A stretch of DNA of 64,000 nucleotides from Monomorium pharaonis (Eukaryota; Arthropoda; Insecta; Hymenoptera; Formicidae). The notes beneath the pieces are model-generated. The model was not told the origin of the DNA, made no database searches, and saw only the letters and a list, made by a program, of their open reading frames with translations. The position numbers and the translations under genes are program-made. Below, piece after piece: positions 32,176-42,815 of this stretch; within the stretch, counting starts at the first letter, position 1; each line of letters opens with the position of its first letter. The stretch is from assembly GCF_013373865.1 (NCBI RefSeq), contig NC_050475.1, positions 11,525,182 to 11,589,181 of the forward strand. The letters run 5' to 3'.

Positions 32176-33607
32176 TTCTTTGTTCTGCCAGTAAATATTC
32201 AAAGAAATAAGTTTTTCGTAAAACGACCCAACTGGCTATACTTTATTATCTCACGACGTTTTGGCCTGAAATTTAGGCCCTTCTCAAGTGACAATCTATA
32301 AGCAGTTCTATGATGAAGACAACGGATGACGTTTACAATAAATAAAAAGTAAAATTATTACGTATAATAAAAATCTGTGTTAAGTTGGTAAAATTAACAA
32401 GACGTGTCAATCGAAATGAGATTTTTTTGCAAATGCAGCATCACAATATAAATTAATAAATAATATAATTGAGGTAGTCATAGTGTCAATATAAATTTTT
32501 TTAAATAGACGGACGAGCACATTATATACTTCTAATATTTAAAGACGTGTCAATCGAGGTGAGATTTTTTTGCAAATGCAGCATCACAATATAAATTAAT
32601 AAATAATATAATTGAGGTAGTCATAGTGTCAATATAAATTTTTTTAAATAGACAGACGAGCACATTATATACTTCTAATATTTAGAGACGCAAAAACACA
32701 ACTGATCACATATCAGATAAAAGTTATATAACATAAACGGATGGAAAATTAGAGGACAAACAAACAAGCTATTTGTATTTAATGACTCTATCATAAATCG
32801 GATTTAAAATTTTGGTTTTGTTTTTATATTTGTAGTATCTTTGTATTTTTAAAGAAAAAACATTTCCGCAATCTCTTTTTCTTATATGTTTTTTCTTTAT
32901 GTAAAATCTCCGGTGTTGACCAATTAAATTCATGGTTATGGAATGACCTGTGTTTGCTTACTACCGAGTGATTACTTTTGTGTTTTTTGATATCGTTCAT
33001 GTATTCTTTTATTTTTGTCTCTAAATGCCTTTTAGTTTGTCCTATATATGACGCGTTCATTGCAATTTATTTTGTAGACTAATTATGTACTTTTTTCAAT
33101 CCCCAACGGGTCCTCTCCATTTTTTATAAGTGTGTCTAGCTTTTTTGGTATATAAATCCGATTTATGATAGAGTCATTAAATACAAATGACTTGTTTGTT
33201 TGTCCTCTAATTTTCTATCCGTTTATGTTATATGACTTTTATCTGATATGTGATCAGTTGTGTTTTTGCGTCTCTAAAGATTAGAAGTATATAATGTGCT
33301 GGTCCGTCATTTTAAAAAATTTATATTGACACTATGACTATCTCAATTATATTATTTAATTTATATTGTGATGCTGCATTTGCAAAGAAATTTCACCTCA
33401 ATTGACACGTCTTGTTAATTTTACCAACTTAACACAGGTTTTTATAATACGTAATAATTTTACTTTTTATTTGTTGTAAACGTCGTCCGTTGTCTTTATC
33501 ATAAAACTGTTTGTGGATTGTCACTTGAGATGGGCCTAAATTCCAGGCCAAAACGTTGTGAAATAATAAAGTATAGCCAGTTGTGTTGTTTTACTAAAAA
33601 CTTATCC
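32176..33607 (-). mobile_element. Penelope-like element, 5'-truncated, with inverted terminal repeats
   Basis: A minus-strand GIY-YIG coding relic (32824-33060) is flanked by inverted repeats of about 440-640 bp (left about 32176-32823, right about 33163-33607). In the left arm a 145-bp unit is tandemly duplicated (about 32398-32542 and 32543-32686). The arms end in a hairpin GGCCTAAATTCCAGGCC followed by AAAACG. Both the inverted arrangement and the tandem partial copies are known for Penelope-like elements. Confidence 0.75.
32824..33060 (-). pseudogene. GIY-YIG endonuclease domain of the Penelope-like element
   Basis: Minus strand: ASYIGQTKRHLETKIKEYMN, then SNHSVVSKH and FNWSTPEILHKEKTYKKKRL. 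YIGQTKRxLxxRIxEH with a later NHSVxSxH is the Penelope-specific GIY-YIG endonuclease, which nicks target DNA for insertion. The upstream frame (toward the RT) has stops just before ASYIG, and the RT itself is missing. Confidence 0.75.
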
Positions 33608-33744
33608 ATATATTGTCGCTAGAAGCTGGTTGAAAAATGCGTTAAATCGCGCGCAAGAATTTTTCGCTTTATTTTAAGTTAGCAGCATTGCCAAAATAAT
33701 TTTGGTGCTTGATTTAAAATTTACATAAACATATTAAAATAGAA

Positions 33745-33786
<42 letters not shown>

Positions 33787-34000
33787 GGTGATTCAAAATA
33801 ACTATATGTCCTTGCATAGACGTATTCTTACAAGGGAACCTCGCGAACTCGAAAATTCTGATTTTAATGAAACTTGGCATAAATGTAGAGGGGGTAAATA
33901 CATGAATTTAGAAATTTATTGTAGCTGCCCATAAACGGTTTAAAAGGGTGAAACCACCCTTCAAAGATTGAGATATTTTTCGTTTTCTCGATATATCTCG
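33608..34000. other. Non-coding DNA with (TA)n and a transposon-end-like motif
   Basis: (TA)n at about 33750-33782 is followed by CAGGGTGATTCAAAATAAC at 33784, a form often seen at the ends of insect DNA transposons. The sequence runs into the gap, so the element cannot be defined. Confidence 0.45.
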
Positions 34001-34500
34001 NNNNNNNNNNNNNNNNNNNNNNNNNNNNNNNNNNNNNNNNNNNNNNNNNNNNNNNNNNNNNNNNNNNNNNNNNNNNNNNNNNNNNNNNNNNNNNNNNNNN
34101 NNNNNNNNNNNNNNNNNNNNNNNNNNNNNNNNNNNNNNNNNNNNNNNNNNNNNNNNNNNNNNNNNNNNNNNNNNNNNNNNNNNNNNNNNNNNNNNNNNNN
34201 NNNNNNNNNNNNNNNNNNNNNNNNNNNNNNNNNNNNNNNNNNNNNNNNNNNNNNNNNNNNNNNNNNNNNNNNNNNNNNNNNNNNNNNNNNNNNNNNNNNN
34301 NNNNNNNNNNNNNNNNNNNNNNNNNNNNNNNNNNNNNNNNNNNNNNNNNNNNNNNNNNNNNNNNNNNNNNNNNNNNNNNNNNNNNNNNNNNNNNNNNNNN
34401 NNNNNNNNNNNNNNNNNNNNNNNNNNNNNNNNNNNNNNNNNNNNNNNNNNNNNNNNNNNNNNNNNNNNNNNNNNNNNNNNNNNNNNNNNNNNNNNNNNNN
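34001..34500. other. Assembly gap (500 N)
   Basis: Exactly 500 unknown bases. The gap hides the left end of the inverted repeat that begins at 34501. Confidence 0.99.
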
Positions 34501-34575
34501 TAGGGAAGAGAAAAAATATTCCCGAAAAAATTATTTATAAATTTGCTTCATTTATTCATTTTGTAACGCGTCGTA
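34501..34575 (+). repeat. Left inverted repeat of the PolB element (truncated by gap)
   Basis: Reverse complement of 48538-48612 with two mismatches over 75 bases. The outer part is lost in the N gap. Confidence 0.8.
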
Positions 34576-34795
34576 TATCTATTGAACTGCTATCGAATCA
34601 CATCATACAACTATCAAACCACTATTGAATCATTATCAAACTGTATCATACAGCTAACGATCCATTATTGAACCGCTATTGAACTACTATCAAACTGCAT
34701 CATACAGCTATCGAACCGCATCGTACAGCTATCGAATTGCATTGTATAGCTATCGAACTACTATTAAACTACATCAAACATCTACAGGGAAAGGG
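34576..34795. repeat. Short tandem repeats near the left end of the PolB element
   Basis: Degenerate 10-21-bp units such as CTATCGAACCGCATCATACAG and CTATTGAACTA are repeated about ten times. Non-coding, subterminal. Confidence 0.75.
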
Positions 34796-34819
34796 TAGAA
34801 ATAAACATTTTATTGCGTT

Positions 34820-35347
34820 TTATTTTTCTTTATTTTTAAAAAATTTCGCAATTATTTTAGTGTTGCGACCACCAGTTATATATTTTAAATACATTTTGTA
34901 ATGCACAATTCTTAATATGTTTTCACATCGTATAGTATTACTAACATCTAGATTATTTAAAGATTCAATGTCTTCGTAATCCGCATCCAATGTCTTGATA
35001 TATATCCCATCATCGGTATTGAGTATGTCCGTCAACCATTCTCGTATCTGAAGTCTCTTAACGTATACGACAGTATTGCTGTTATCCGTATTACACACAG
35101 CAGATGTAATCAGACGTTTCGTCATGCTGTACGGTATCATCCCGTCCTTCCATTGCAATCCATGATGATAGGCAATCAACCAAGAAGCGCAAGACTTGTC
35201 GGATTTTGTAAGAACACGCCATGGCATGGGACTAGCAAAAATGTAATACGTGAGAACTGCTCCTTTTCTTAGTATCGCCACTTCCTTTACGATAAATTTT
35301 TTATCGACAATGAATTCTTGCAGATCCATAAACGTCGGTACAATCAT
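34820..35347 (-). CDS. Conserved-looking protein of the PolB element, 175 residues, function unknown
   Basis: Intact minus-strand ORF from ATG at 35347. Starts MIVPTFMDLQEFIVDKKF and includes FIVKEVAILRKG, PMPWRVL, CASWLIAYHHGLQWKDGMI and VVYVKRLQIREWL. The arrangement 'F.VKE.A...G....YIF..P.PW' then 'W....HHG..W..G...Y' then 'VYVK....WL' looks familiar from uncharacterised proteins of insect mobile elements, but I cannot name a function. No signal peptide or membrane segment. It lies next to the capsid-like fragment in the same orientation. Unlike the polymerase gene it has no stop or frameshift. Confidence 0.6.
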   Translation of the reverse strand: MIVPTFMDLQEFIVDKKFIVKEVAILRKGAVLTYYIFASPMPWRVLTKSDKSCASWLIAYHHGLQWKDGMIPYSMTKRLITSAVCNTDNSNTVVYVKRLQIREWLTDILNTDDGIYIKTLDADYEDIESLNNLDVSNTIRCENILRIVHYKMYLKYITGGRNTKIIAKFFKNKEK

Positions 35348-35409
35348 GATGAGTAACTTTTCAAGACTGTACTTTAACGCTAAATATCTCAGTTTTTATT
35401 AATTTGATG

Positions 35410-35625
35410 TTACATAATTTTGTGCACTACGTTGGACAACGGACAATATTCAATTACACGATCATGTAAAATGAGACAATATGCGGTAGTATTCGCGGGA
35501 ACATTTACCTTGCAATCAAATTCTATGCGCACATCCACGGTAGCACTCTTGACGGATTCGTTTTGTCGTGAACAGTCAATGACCGCTAAAGGTTCTTTTC
35601 CCAGGAATGTGGCAATCTATGGATA
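35410..35625 (-). pseudogene. C-terminal fragment, possibly a double-jelly-roll capsid-type protein
   Basis: A minus-strand frame without a start reads LGKEPLAVIDCSRQNESVKS, then ATVDVRIEFDCKVNVP, then TTAYCLILHDRVIEYCPLS, ending HKIM-stop at 35410. The chain 'VIDCS.QNE......VDVR.EF.......TAYCLI.HDR..EY.P' has the look of the C-terminus of proteins in insect PolB-type elements, which I tentatively link to major capsid proteins; that link is inference from memory. The N-terminal part is missing; a ~150-bp AT-rich insertion or junction (35626-35778) separates it from the polymerase fragment. Confidence 0.45.
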
Positions 35626-35778
35626 TTGAATGTCCATTGGATATCCACGAGAATTTAAGTTAATATCCAATGTATATTTAATGTATCTTTGAATTGACTC
35701 CAGCAGAGATCTATTTTACATCCATAGAATATACATTCATACATCCTATGTATATCATATGTATATTTTCAATGGACG
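35626..35778. other. AT-rich junction or insertion with ATCCA/TGGAT repeats
   Basis: Contains ATTGGATATCC, ATCCAATG and ATGTATATT-type short repeats and separates two coding relics that would not normally be adjacent. Likely a small insertion or deletion scar. Confidence 0.4.
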
Positions 35779-36599
35779 TTAACGTACAATTTTTAATTTT
35801 TCTTTGCCTAGAAATGATGTCAATGTTTCGAGACTAGTATTTAAAAATTTATATGAATCTATAAACCGTAGTTTTATGTAATTGTGTGGATCTAATTTAT
35901 CGGCTGTGTCTACGGCATGTTTTGTAAAAGAAATGTACTTTTCTTTCGTGATGGGGAGTACGTCGGTCTTCCCTTTGAACGCTGTGGCTATTTCTTTAAT
36001 AATGAAATGCGAATTGTATCCAGATAAATTATGAAAAATAACTGGCATGTATGATGCATTTCGATAATTTAGATTGCAGAGAGAATGTGCAGGATCGCGG
36101 TAACGTCCGGTCATGTGGCAATAATCGCGCACCCTCGTATCATTCGACGCGAATGGCTTATCGCAGATATGACACCGCGTCACGCTACGGTATGCCTCTA
36201 ATTGTTCCTCCGATAACGTTTCCATGAGGACATTAATTGATAAACGAGTCTTAACATTATACGCTAATTCTTCAAATTGTTTAGTGAACCACGTAACGCA
36301 ATCTTTATCGCGACGAAACCGGTATGCGGATAACGCGTTGTCGTACGAGCATCGCACGTAATATCCGATGCTGAATACCTCATGTTGTTGATATGTGTAT
36401 GACGCTTGCTCTGTATCATGTTGCGTCTTCCGCAGCACACACTCGAGGTCCGCGTAGACGATAAAGGGCACTCGTTCGTTGTGGTTTACATTCCGGAAAT
36501 TCAACTACTTGTCGTCTTCGGCAGGCAATGTGATAGCGCAGTCGTTCATTCTCTGACAGTCTACAGCGTGTAATTGCAACCTCTCGCATGATGAAAAAT
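35779..36599 (-). pseudogene. Family B DNA polymerase, exonuclease region (broken)
   Basis: Minus strand. PFIVYADLECVL holds the Exo I Asp-x-Glu. A zinc-finger-like insert CHICDKPF...DYCHMTGRYR...CNLNYR follows; the usual DHCH reads DYCH. Then VIFHNLSGYNSHFIIKE is the Exo II region, in which the expected catalytic Asp of GYD reads Asn. The frame stops at 35779 after FLGKEKLKIVR, before the polymerase palm. Upstream, ERLQLHAVDCQRMNDC belongs to the same gene but is separated by an in-frame TAG near 36507. At 36600-36604 it meets the BEL/Pao target duplication and continues at 43977. This is the protein-primed PolB type found in Polintons and related insect elements. Confidence 0.75.
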
Positions 36600-36604
36600 A
36601 GTGC

Positions 36605-37535
36605 TGTAAAGCCGAAAGCGAAGTCGTGCATGCATATCGATACAATTAAGACGTGACGCAGGTCTACGGACCCTAAGCGTATGTCACGCAGCGGATCCGA
36701 GTGGTGCCCCCCGATCCGTCCAAAAAACATCGATAAATAAACTAAATTATGTGACAGGTGTCACAGGACAATGCAGATCGTAAATTTGCTTGTCCCACCA
36801 TATCTACGCCGAAGATTTCCTGGCGGTACGCGAGGGAACATGAAGAAACGTGTACGCGAAAACACTCTTCTCCCGTTCCCCGCTAAGACCATCACGCGAA
36901 TCGCTTATTGGTCCATACGGCGCCCTTCTCCAAATCAAGGGACGTCAATTTGTGGTTCATCATCGAATCGCAATGCGGAAAAGTTACACCAGCGGAAGGG
37001 GTTGTCGCCAAGGAAGATCTCGTCAGGCTCTCGAGCAGTCTGAGTAGATGCGTCGTTGCGCGTTCTCGATGTGTGCGCGCGACATCAGTTCTCGATATTA
37101 TACACGAATGCGAACAGTGATAAGTCGGTCTTATACGCGAATGCGAACAATTATAAGTCGATCTTATACGCGAATGCGAACAGTGATAAGTCAGTCTCAT
37201 ACGTGAATGCGAACAGTGATAAGTCGGTCTTATACGCAAGTGGGAACAATTATAAGTCGATCTTGTACGCGAATGCGAATAATTATACGTAGAGACTTCG
37301 AACTTGAAAACGTGCAATTTAGGGCATTATGGTTCTCAAACGTTATTAAACTGTGCATCGGCGTGCATAATAGCGCGGTACATGTATAATTCGCGTCTTG
37401 TGAATATATAATAAACTGTGATATAATATAAATATTGTATTAATCTTATTAACTATAGACCTTTAACCAAGGACCTTTACTCGAAACCGCGGTGTGCGTG
37501 TTTGTGTGCAACGCCACCAGTTTTTCCACAGAACA
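36605..37535 (+). repeat. 5' LTR of the BEL/Pao element
   Basis: 931 bp, TGTA...AACA. Contains six 33-bp tandem units at about 37097-37290. A polyadenylation-like AATAAAC lies at about 37409. Confidence 0.9.
37097..37290 (+). repeat. 33-bp tandem repeat in the 5' LTR (6 units)
   Basis: Units resemble TTATACGCGAATGCGAACAG followed by TGATAAGTCGGTC. The 3' LTR has only four units (43599-43726). Because 33 is a multiple of three, frames on both strands remain open, but these are not taken as genes. Confidence 0.85.
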
Positions 37536-37538
37536 TTT

Positions 37539-37556
37539 TGGTGCCTCCTGTGAGGT
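37539..37556 (+). other. Primer-binding site of the BEL/Pao element
   Basis: TGGTGCCTCCTGTGAGGT starts 3 nt after the LTR. Its complement ends ...CTCACAGGAGGCACCA, the layout of a tRNA 3' end (T stem, acceptor stem, CCA). I cannot fix the isoacceptor; an elongator-Met-like tRNA is one option. Confidence 0.65.
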
Positions 37557-37700
37557 CAGAAGACCTCATCACGTCGTTGGAAACAACCAACCCGAAGCGA
37601 TCAGATCAACAAGGGTCAACCGCATAAAAGGTCACGGTCGACAGACGGACAGCACGCATTCGGCTGGGTAAAGTAGATCGCTCATCCCACAATCGTTAAA

Positions 37701-38939
37701 ATGGCTGATAGAGTCAAACTCCTCGTACAAAAGAGGAAGTCTTTAAAGTCGCAAATTACGAATCTCGCAAACTTAATAGACAAGGGCAAGTTAGACAACA
37801 CTACTTTAAAAATTCGTTATGCTCGTTTGAGTGACCTGTATCACGCGTTTGAAGACTACAATGACGAGCTTGCAGTAATAAATCCAAACGATGCACATAA
37901 GATCGAGTTTGAAAACGCTCAAGAACGTTTTTATAATCTTGCGGGTAAAAGCGAAAGCATGTTGAACCCTATAACGCGTACAGATACGGATCCGGCGAGT
38001 CTCACAACTCAAGTGGACGGTCGCGAAACGCCGTCGGCCGCGAAAAGACGGCGAATGAAATTATCCGACGCGACGCTGCCGAGCTTTGACGGTAGTTACG
38101 AGAAATGGCTGAAGTTTAAACGCGCGTTCAATAATATGATCGGTTCTCAGACGGATTTGTCAGACGACGATAAACTATATTATCTAACAGCCGCGCTGAC
38201 CGGGGAAGCCGCTACCAAAATTAATATCTTCGCAGAAGAGGGCACAAGTTACTCACAGGCGTGGGAACTATTAAAACGTTCATATGACGTAAAGAGAATT
38301 TTAGTATCTCGGCATCTAGCGGCGATTTTGAACTCAAACCCTTTGGATAAAAAAACAACAAACGGTTTAATGCGACTCGCGGACGAGACGCAGCAGCATG
38401 TCGCATCGCTAAAAACTCAAGGAGTGTTCGTGAATCCAGAGACCATCGTATACGCGTTAGAGACAAAATTACCAAAGGCGACGCTGGATAAATGGGATGC
38501 GACTCTCGAAAGAGACGAACTTCCGATTTCAAACAAGCTATACAAATTCCTGTACAAGAACGCCGTATCCGCCTCGAAACGAGAAAGAGCGAAGTCAGTA
38601 GAATCGCAAAAAACAACGGTAGAAGGATCAAGCAAACGAAGAAACGTCGGAAATAGAGCATTTGTATCGAACACCGCACATAATTGTCCCGCATGCAAAG
38701 GCAAACGACATCCGCTATATTTATGCAACACGTTCAAACAGTTGTCGGTGCCTAAACGGATCGAGACGGTCCGAAACGCAAAACTATGCTACAATTGTAT
38801 GCGGTCACATCGAGATCGTCCGTGCAAATTCTCCAAGTGCACTGTCTGCCAAAGGACGTACAATACATTGCTACATTTTGAAAGGAGCAAAACCGTGAGC
38901 AATTCTAACACGACCGAGGACATGAATAATTCCACATGA
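37701..38939 (+). pseudogene. gag: BEL/Pao Gag
   Basis: ATG at 37701; 412 codons to a TGA at 38937-38939, after which the same frame stays open for a short distance. N-terminal coiled coil (VQKRKSLKSQITNLANLI), then a Pao-type core with LPSFDGSYEKWLKFKRAFNN and YLTAALTGEAA, then a cysteine-rich tail CPACKGKRHPLYLC...KLCYNCMRSHRDRPCKFSKC. The usual HNTLLH after the last zinc motif reads YNTLLH. The TGA is consistent with CGA to TGA. It would form the particle and bind RNA. Confidence 0.85.
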
Positions 38940-39027
38940 CTAGAAAAAACGATTGACGATCGCGCAACAAATCTTGCGCTGTTGTCGTATAATACAACGC
39001 CACAATTATTAACAAGCGCAATAGTTT

Positions 39028-39702
39028 GTGGTTCGCGCACGTAATATTCGCGGTCGTAATAACGAGTTTGTCAAATATCGCGCGCTGCTCGACACATGCG
39101 CTACCGCCAATTTCATTTCCGAGCACGTCGTGAAATGCTTGCGGATACCGATAACGACGCAATCAACGAATATCGGCGCGATTAACGCGACCACTACCGT
39201 GTCGAGGGGCATAGTGCAAATAATCGCGCATTCTATTCATGACGGTTTTACTAAAAACTTAACTTGTTTAACGATACCGACCATCTCGGACTTGATCCCG
39301 TCGGAGATATTCCCGCGGAACGCGGTTAAAATCCCTCCAAATATACGATTAGCCGATCCCGATTTTCATTTGCCGCGTCCCGTCGAGTTGTTGATAGGTT
39401 CCGAGGCGACGCTGTCATTATTCTCCATCGGTCAAATCGATTTGTCACGCGACGGACACGATTTATACTTACAGAAGACGCGTCTCGGTTGGGTCGTCGC
39501 CGGTGGTCAGGTAACGCAAAACGCGACCCGTTGCGAAATCTCGTACCTAACAGCATTGGAGAAGCAGGTAGAAAAATTTTGGTCGATTGAGGAATTATCG
39601 AATAGCCCGGAATCGAACAAATTAGATGAATGCGAAACTCATTTTTGCAGAACCGTGTCACGTGACTACCGGACGTTACACAATACGGCTACCTTTCAAT
39701 AA
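39028..39702 (+). pseudogene. pro: BEL/Pao aspartic protease region
   Basis: In a different frame from gag: RALLDTCATANFISEHVV around residue 20 is the retropepsin-like active-site region, with DTC where retropepsins have DTG or DSG; this variant may be family-typical. Later SLFSIGQIDL and LYLQKTRLGWVVAGG are conserved Pao blocks between protease and RT. The frame ends at 39702. Confidence 0.75.
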
Positions 39703-41310
39703 TTCGAGCAAGCGTCTCGGCAATTCGCGAAGCGTTGCGTTTAGACGCTTATTGGCGTTAGAACGGAAATTCCAATCAAATGCAAAAATAAAAGACAAAT
39801 ACACTCAGGCGATAAACGAGTATCTTAAATTAAATTATCTATCCGTAGTAATCCAGAAGGCGATGGGTACTACATGCCTCATCATGCGGTGTTTAAGGAA
39901 ACAAGTAACACTACAAAAATGTGAATAGTGTTTGACGCATCTGCGAAAGCGAGTAACGGCGTTTCATTGAACGATTTACTGTTGGTGGGACCTACAATAT
40001 AGGACAAATTATTTTCTCACCTGATACGACTTCGTACTTACGCGTATGTCATTACCGCTGATATTGAAAAAATGTAACTACAGGTACTATTACATAAAGA
40101 CGATCGACGATATCAGCGGATTCTTTGACGCACAAACGACAAAATTGAAACGCTTCAATTCAACACTCTCACATTCGGGGTATCTTCCTCGCCGTTCCTC
40201 GCAATTCGCACCATACATAAGTTAGCCGACGATGAGTGCAATGAGTATCCCAGAGCCGCGAACATTCTCAAAACGCACCTATACGTGGACGACCTGTTGT
40301 CAGGAGCCGACACTCTTGAAGAAGCACGAAAAATTCGGGATGAAATTATTGCGCTCCTTAGTCGCAAAGGAATCATCATTCGACAATGGGCGTCTAACGA
40401 TAAACGTGTAATTCACGACTTGTTGAACAACGCGATACACGCCAATCTCGTTTTCGACAAAGACCATTCATTACGAATACTTGATATAATATGGTCCGCG
40501 CGAGAGGACAAAATTCGATATTCTGTACGCGATGTTAAAATCACTGAAAAACTAACGAAGAGAAATATACTGTCCGAAATATCGAAAATTTTCGATCCGT
40601 TAGGTTCATTAGGTCCCGTCGTATTAAATGCGAAAAAATTAATGCAAGATGTTCGGCGATGTCGGTTGAAATAGGATGAATCGGTACCGCAAAGTATATA
40701 CACGGCTTGGACAGAATTCGTTCGGCAACTCAATCTGATAAACCAAGCGTCGTTCGATCGTAGAATACTGTCCGAGAACATCGCCAAGACATTCAAATTC
40801 ACGGTTTCTGCGACGCCAGTATGACCGGATATGGGGCGTGCATTTACATGCGCGCATTTAAGGACGGAAACGCGGTTGTTAAACTTCTGTGCGCGAAATC
40901 ACGCGTCGCGCCTTTAAAAACAATTACCATACCGCGGCTCGAACTTAGCGGCGCGATTCTGCTAGTGCGCCTATACCGGGAGGTAGCACGCGTACTTAAC
41001 GCTACACCGACTAAAACGATTTTTTGGTGCGACTCGACAATCGTGTTGCAATGAATAAAAACATCCCCGCATTTATTAAACACGTTTGTAGCGAACTGTG
41101 TAACCGAAATCCAGAAGTTCGTTGATCCGCATGAGTGGCGACACGTGCGAACAAAGGACAATCCTGCCGACGCGCTTTCTAGAGGGCAGTTAGTTACCCC
41201 ACGCGTTTCTGCGAAACCGGCAGTGGTTCTCGGGGCCGGAATGGCTAGTTCGGGAAGAAAACGAGTGGCCCAATAACGCCGCGTAGGCAGTCGAGCTGCC
41301 TGAATTAAGG
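39680..41310 (+). pseudogene. pol: BEL/Pao reverse transcriptase and RNase H
   Basis: The RT begins with GRYTIRLPFN and LGNSRSVAFRRLLALERKF. The palm includes VFDASAKASNGVSLND, ITADIEKM, LTFGVSSSPFLA and the catalytic YVDD in HLYVDDLLSGAD. The connection has KIFDPLGSLGPVV. RNase H follows with GACIYMRAF, PRLELSGAILL, FWCDSTIVL and NPADALSRG. Stops interrupt it at 39922-39924 (TGA), 40000-40002 (TAG), near 40074 (TAA), near 40127 (TGA), at about 40672 (TAG) and 41052-41054 (TGA); there are also frame changes. Most stops fall where Trp, Arg or Gln is expected. Confidence 0.85.
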
Positions 41311-41316
41311 AAATCC

Positions 41317-42815
41317 GTGTGCTTGACGACCACGGTCGTCGAACCCGATCTATTCAAAAAATATTTGTCATATTTCAAACTAATAAGAATCATGGCATAC
41401 TGTCAACGTTTTCGACCTAACAACGCGTTCACCGGGCCGCTTTCTATAACGGAAATCGACGAAACGGAACAACGACTATTAAAAATCATACAAGCCGGAC
41501 GATTTTCCGACGAAATTACAGAACTCGGAAACGCGAGATCCCTAACACGCGGAAGATTAGCGAACTTAAGTCCGTTCCTCGACGATGACGGCATACTACG
41601 CGTCGATGGCCGCCTTCGGATGTCGAACTTGACACATGCCAGGAAGCATCCGATTTTGCTCCCAAGCAAACACAGCATGACCGACTGCATTATCCGCGAA
41701 ATTCACGAACGGTATTATCATACCGGCATTCAAAATACATTATACCATCTACGACAAAAATTCTAGGTAATCGACGGTTGAAACCAGATACGGAAAGTTA
41801 TTCGTATGTGCGTACGTTGCGTCCGGTTCAATGTCGCTGCCGCCGCAGAGTACAAAATGGGAGATCTTCCGTCGTCGCGGGTACGCGAATCAATTCCATT
41901 CACGAATACCGGGATCGATTTTTGTGACCCGTTCTATATTAAAGAAAAAAATATCGTAATCGGACACGCGTCAAAGTTTACGTATGCGTATTCGTGTGCA
42001 TGTCGATAAAGGCGGTCCATCTAGAGATTGTCAGCGATCTGACCTCGGACGGTTTCCTCGACGCGCTACGGAGATTTATAGCAAGACAAGGATGCCCGGA
42101 GCATTTGTATTCCGATAACAGGACCAACTTCAGAGGTGCAAACAATCAGTTGAGAGAAATGTACGCTTGTTTTAACTCAAAGAACCATCGAGATGCCGTA
42201 AATAAGTTCACGCTCGAACATCGTATCACGTGGCATTTCATACCTCCGGCCGCGCCACATTTTGGGGGTCTTTGGGAATTGATGGTGAAACTATTCAAGC
42301 ATCATCTCAAACGCGTCATAGGAGAATCCCTATATACGTTCAAACAATTAGACACGTTCGTAACTGATATAGAAGGTATTTTAAATTCTCGCCCAATCAC
42401 TTCTTTATCTTCCGATCCGAGTAATTTACTAGTGCTGACACCCGCCCACTATCTCATCGGCCGACCACTAACAACGCTCCCGGAGGGAGATTTAACTTCT
42501 GTTTCAGCAAACCGATTAACTGTCTGGCAGCATGTCAGCAAGATGCGGCAAGATTTCTGGGCCCGTTGGTACCTCGAATACTTGAATGAACTCCAGGTAC
42601 GCAGCAAATGAGTCAAGGACGGTCCCTTGCTGGGCGTCAACGATATTGTCCTAATTAAGGACAAAAATTTACCGTGTACTCAATGGCTAATGGGCCGGGT
42701 TACCGAAATTTACCCAGGCGAAGACGGAATAACACGAAGCATCACCGTCAAGACGGCAAACGGTAATATAAATAAGGCGGTAAGATATTTATGCCCTTTA
42801 CCGATTAATGAATAG
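41317..42815 (+). pseudogene. pol: BEL/Pao integrase
   Basis: The zinc-binding His pair is in IHERYYHTGIQNTLYHLR and the Cys pair in MCVRCVRF. The catalytic core has DFC (D1 region), LYSDNRTNF (D2; usual G reads R) and the Pao signature FGGLWELMVKLFKHHLKRVI. The C-terminal DUF5641-like domain has LTPAHYLIGRPL, LTVWQHVSKMRQDFWARW and VLIKDKNLPCTQWLMGRV, ending PLPINE-stop at 42815. Stops at 41764-41766 (TAG), near 41779 (TGA), about 42009 (TAA) and 42609-42611 (TGA) break it, and a frame change lies near 42000. Confidence 0.85.

Noticed and set aside
33968..34540. Open frame across the gap
   Set aside because: Consists of N bases.
34576..34795. Possible CRISPR-like array
   Set aside because: Units are short, degenerate and contiguous without unique spacers, and the sequence is eukaryotic.
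36850..37317. Overlapping frames in the BEL/Pao LTR with 11-residue repeats
   Set aside because: The 33-bp minisatellite keeps all frames open; the same pseudo-frames occur in the other LTR at 43368-43825.
39028..39100. DTC at the BEL/Pao protease site as a novel inactivation
   Set aside because: The variant may be normal in Pao-type elements; I cannot tell from one copy.
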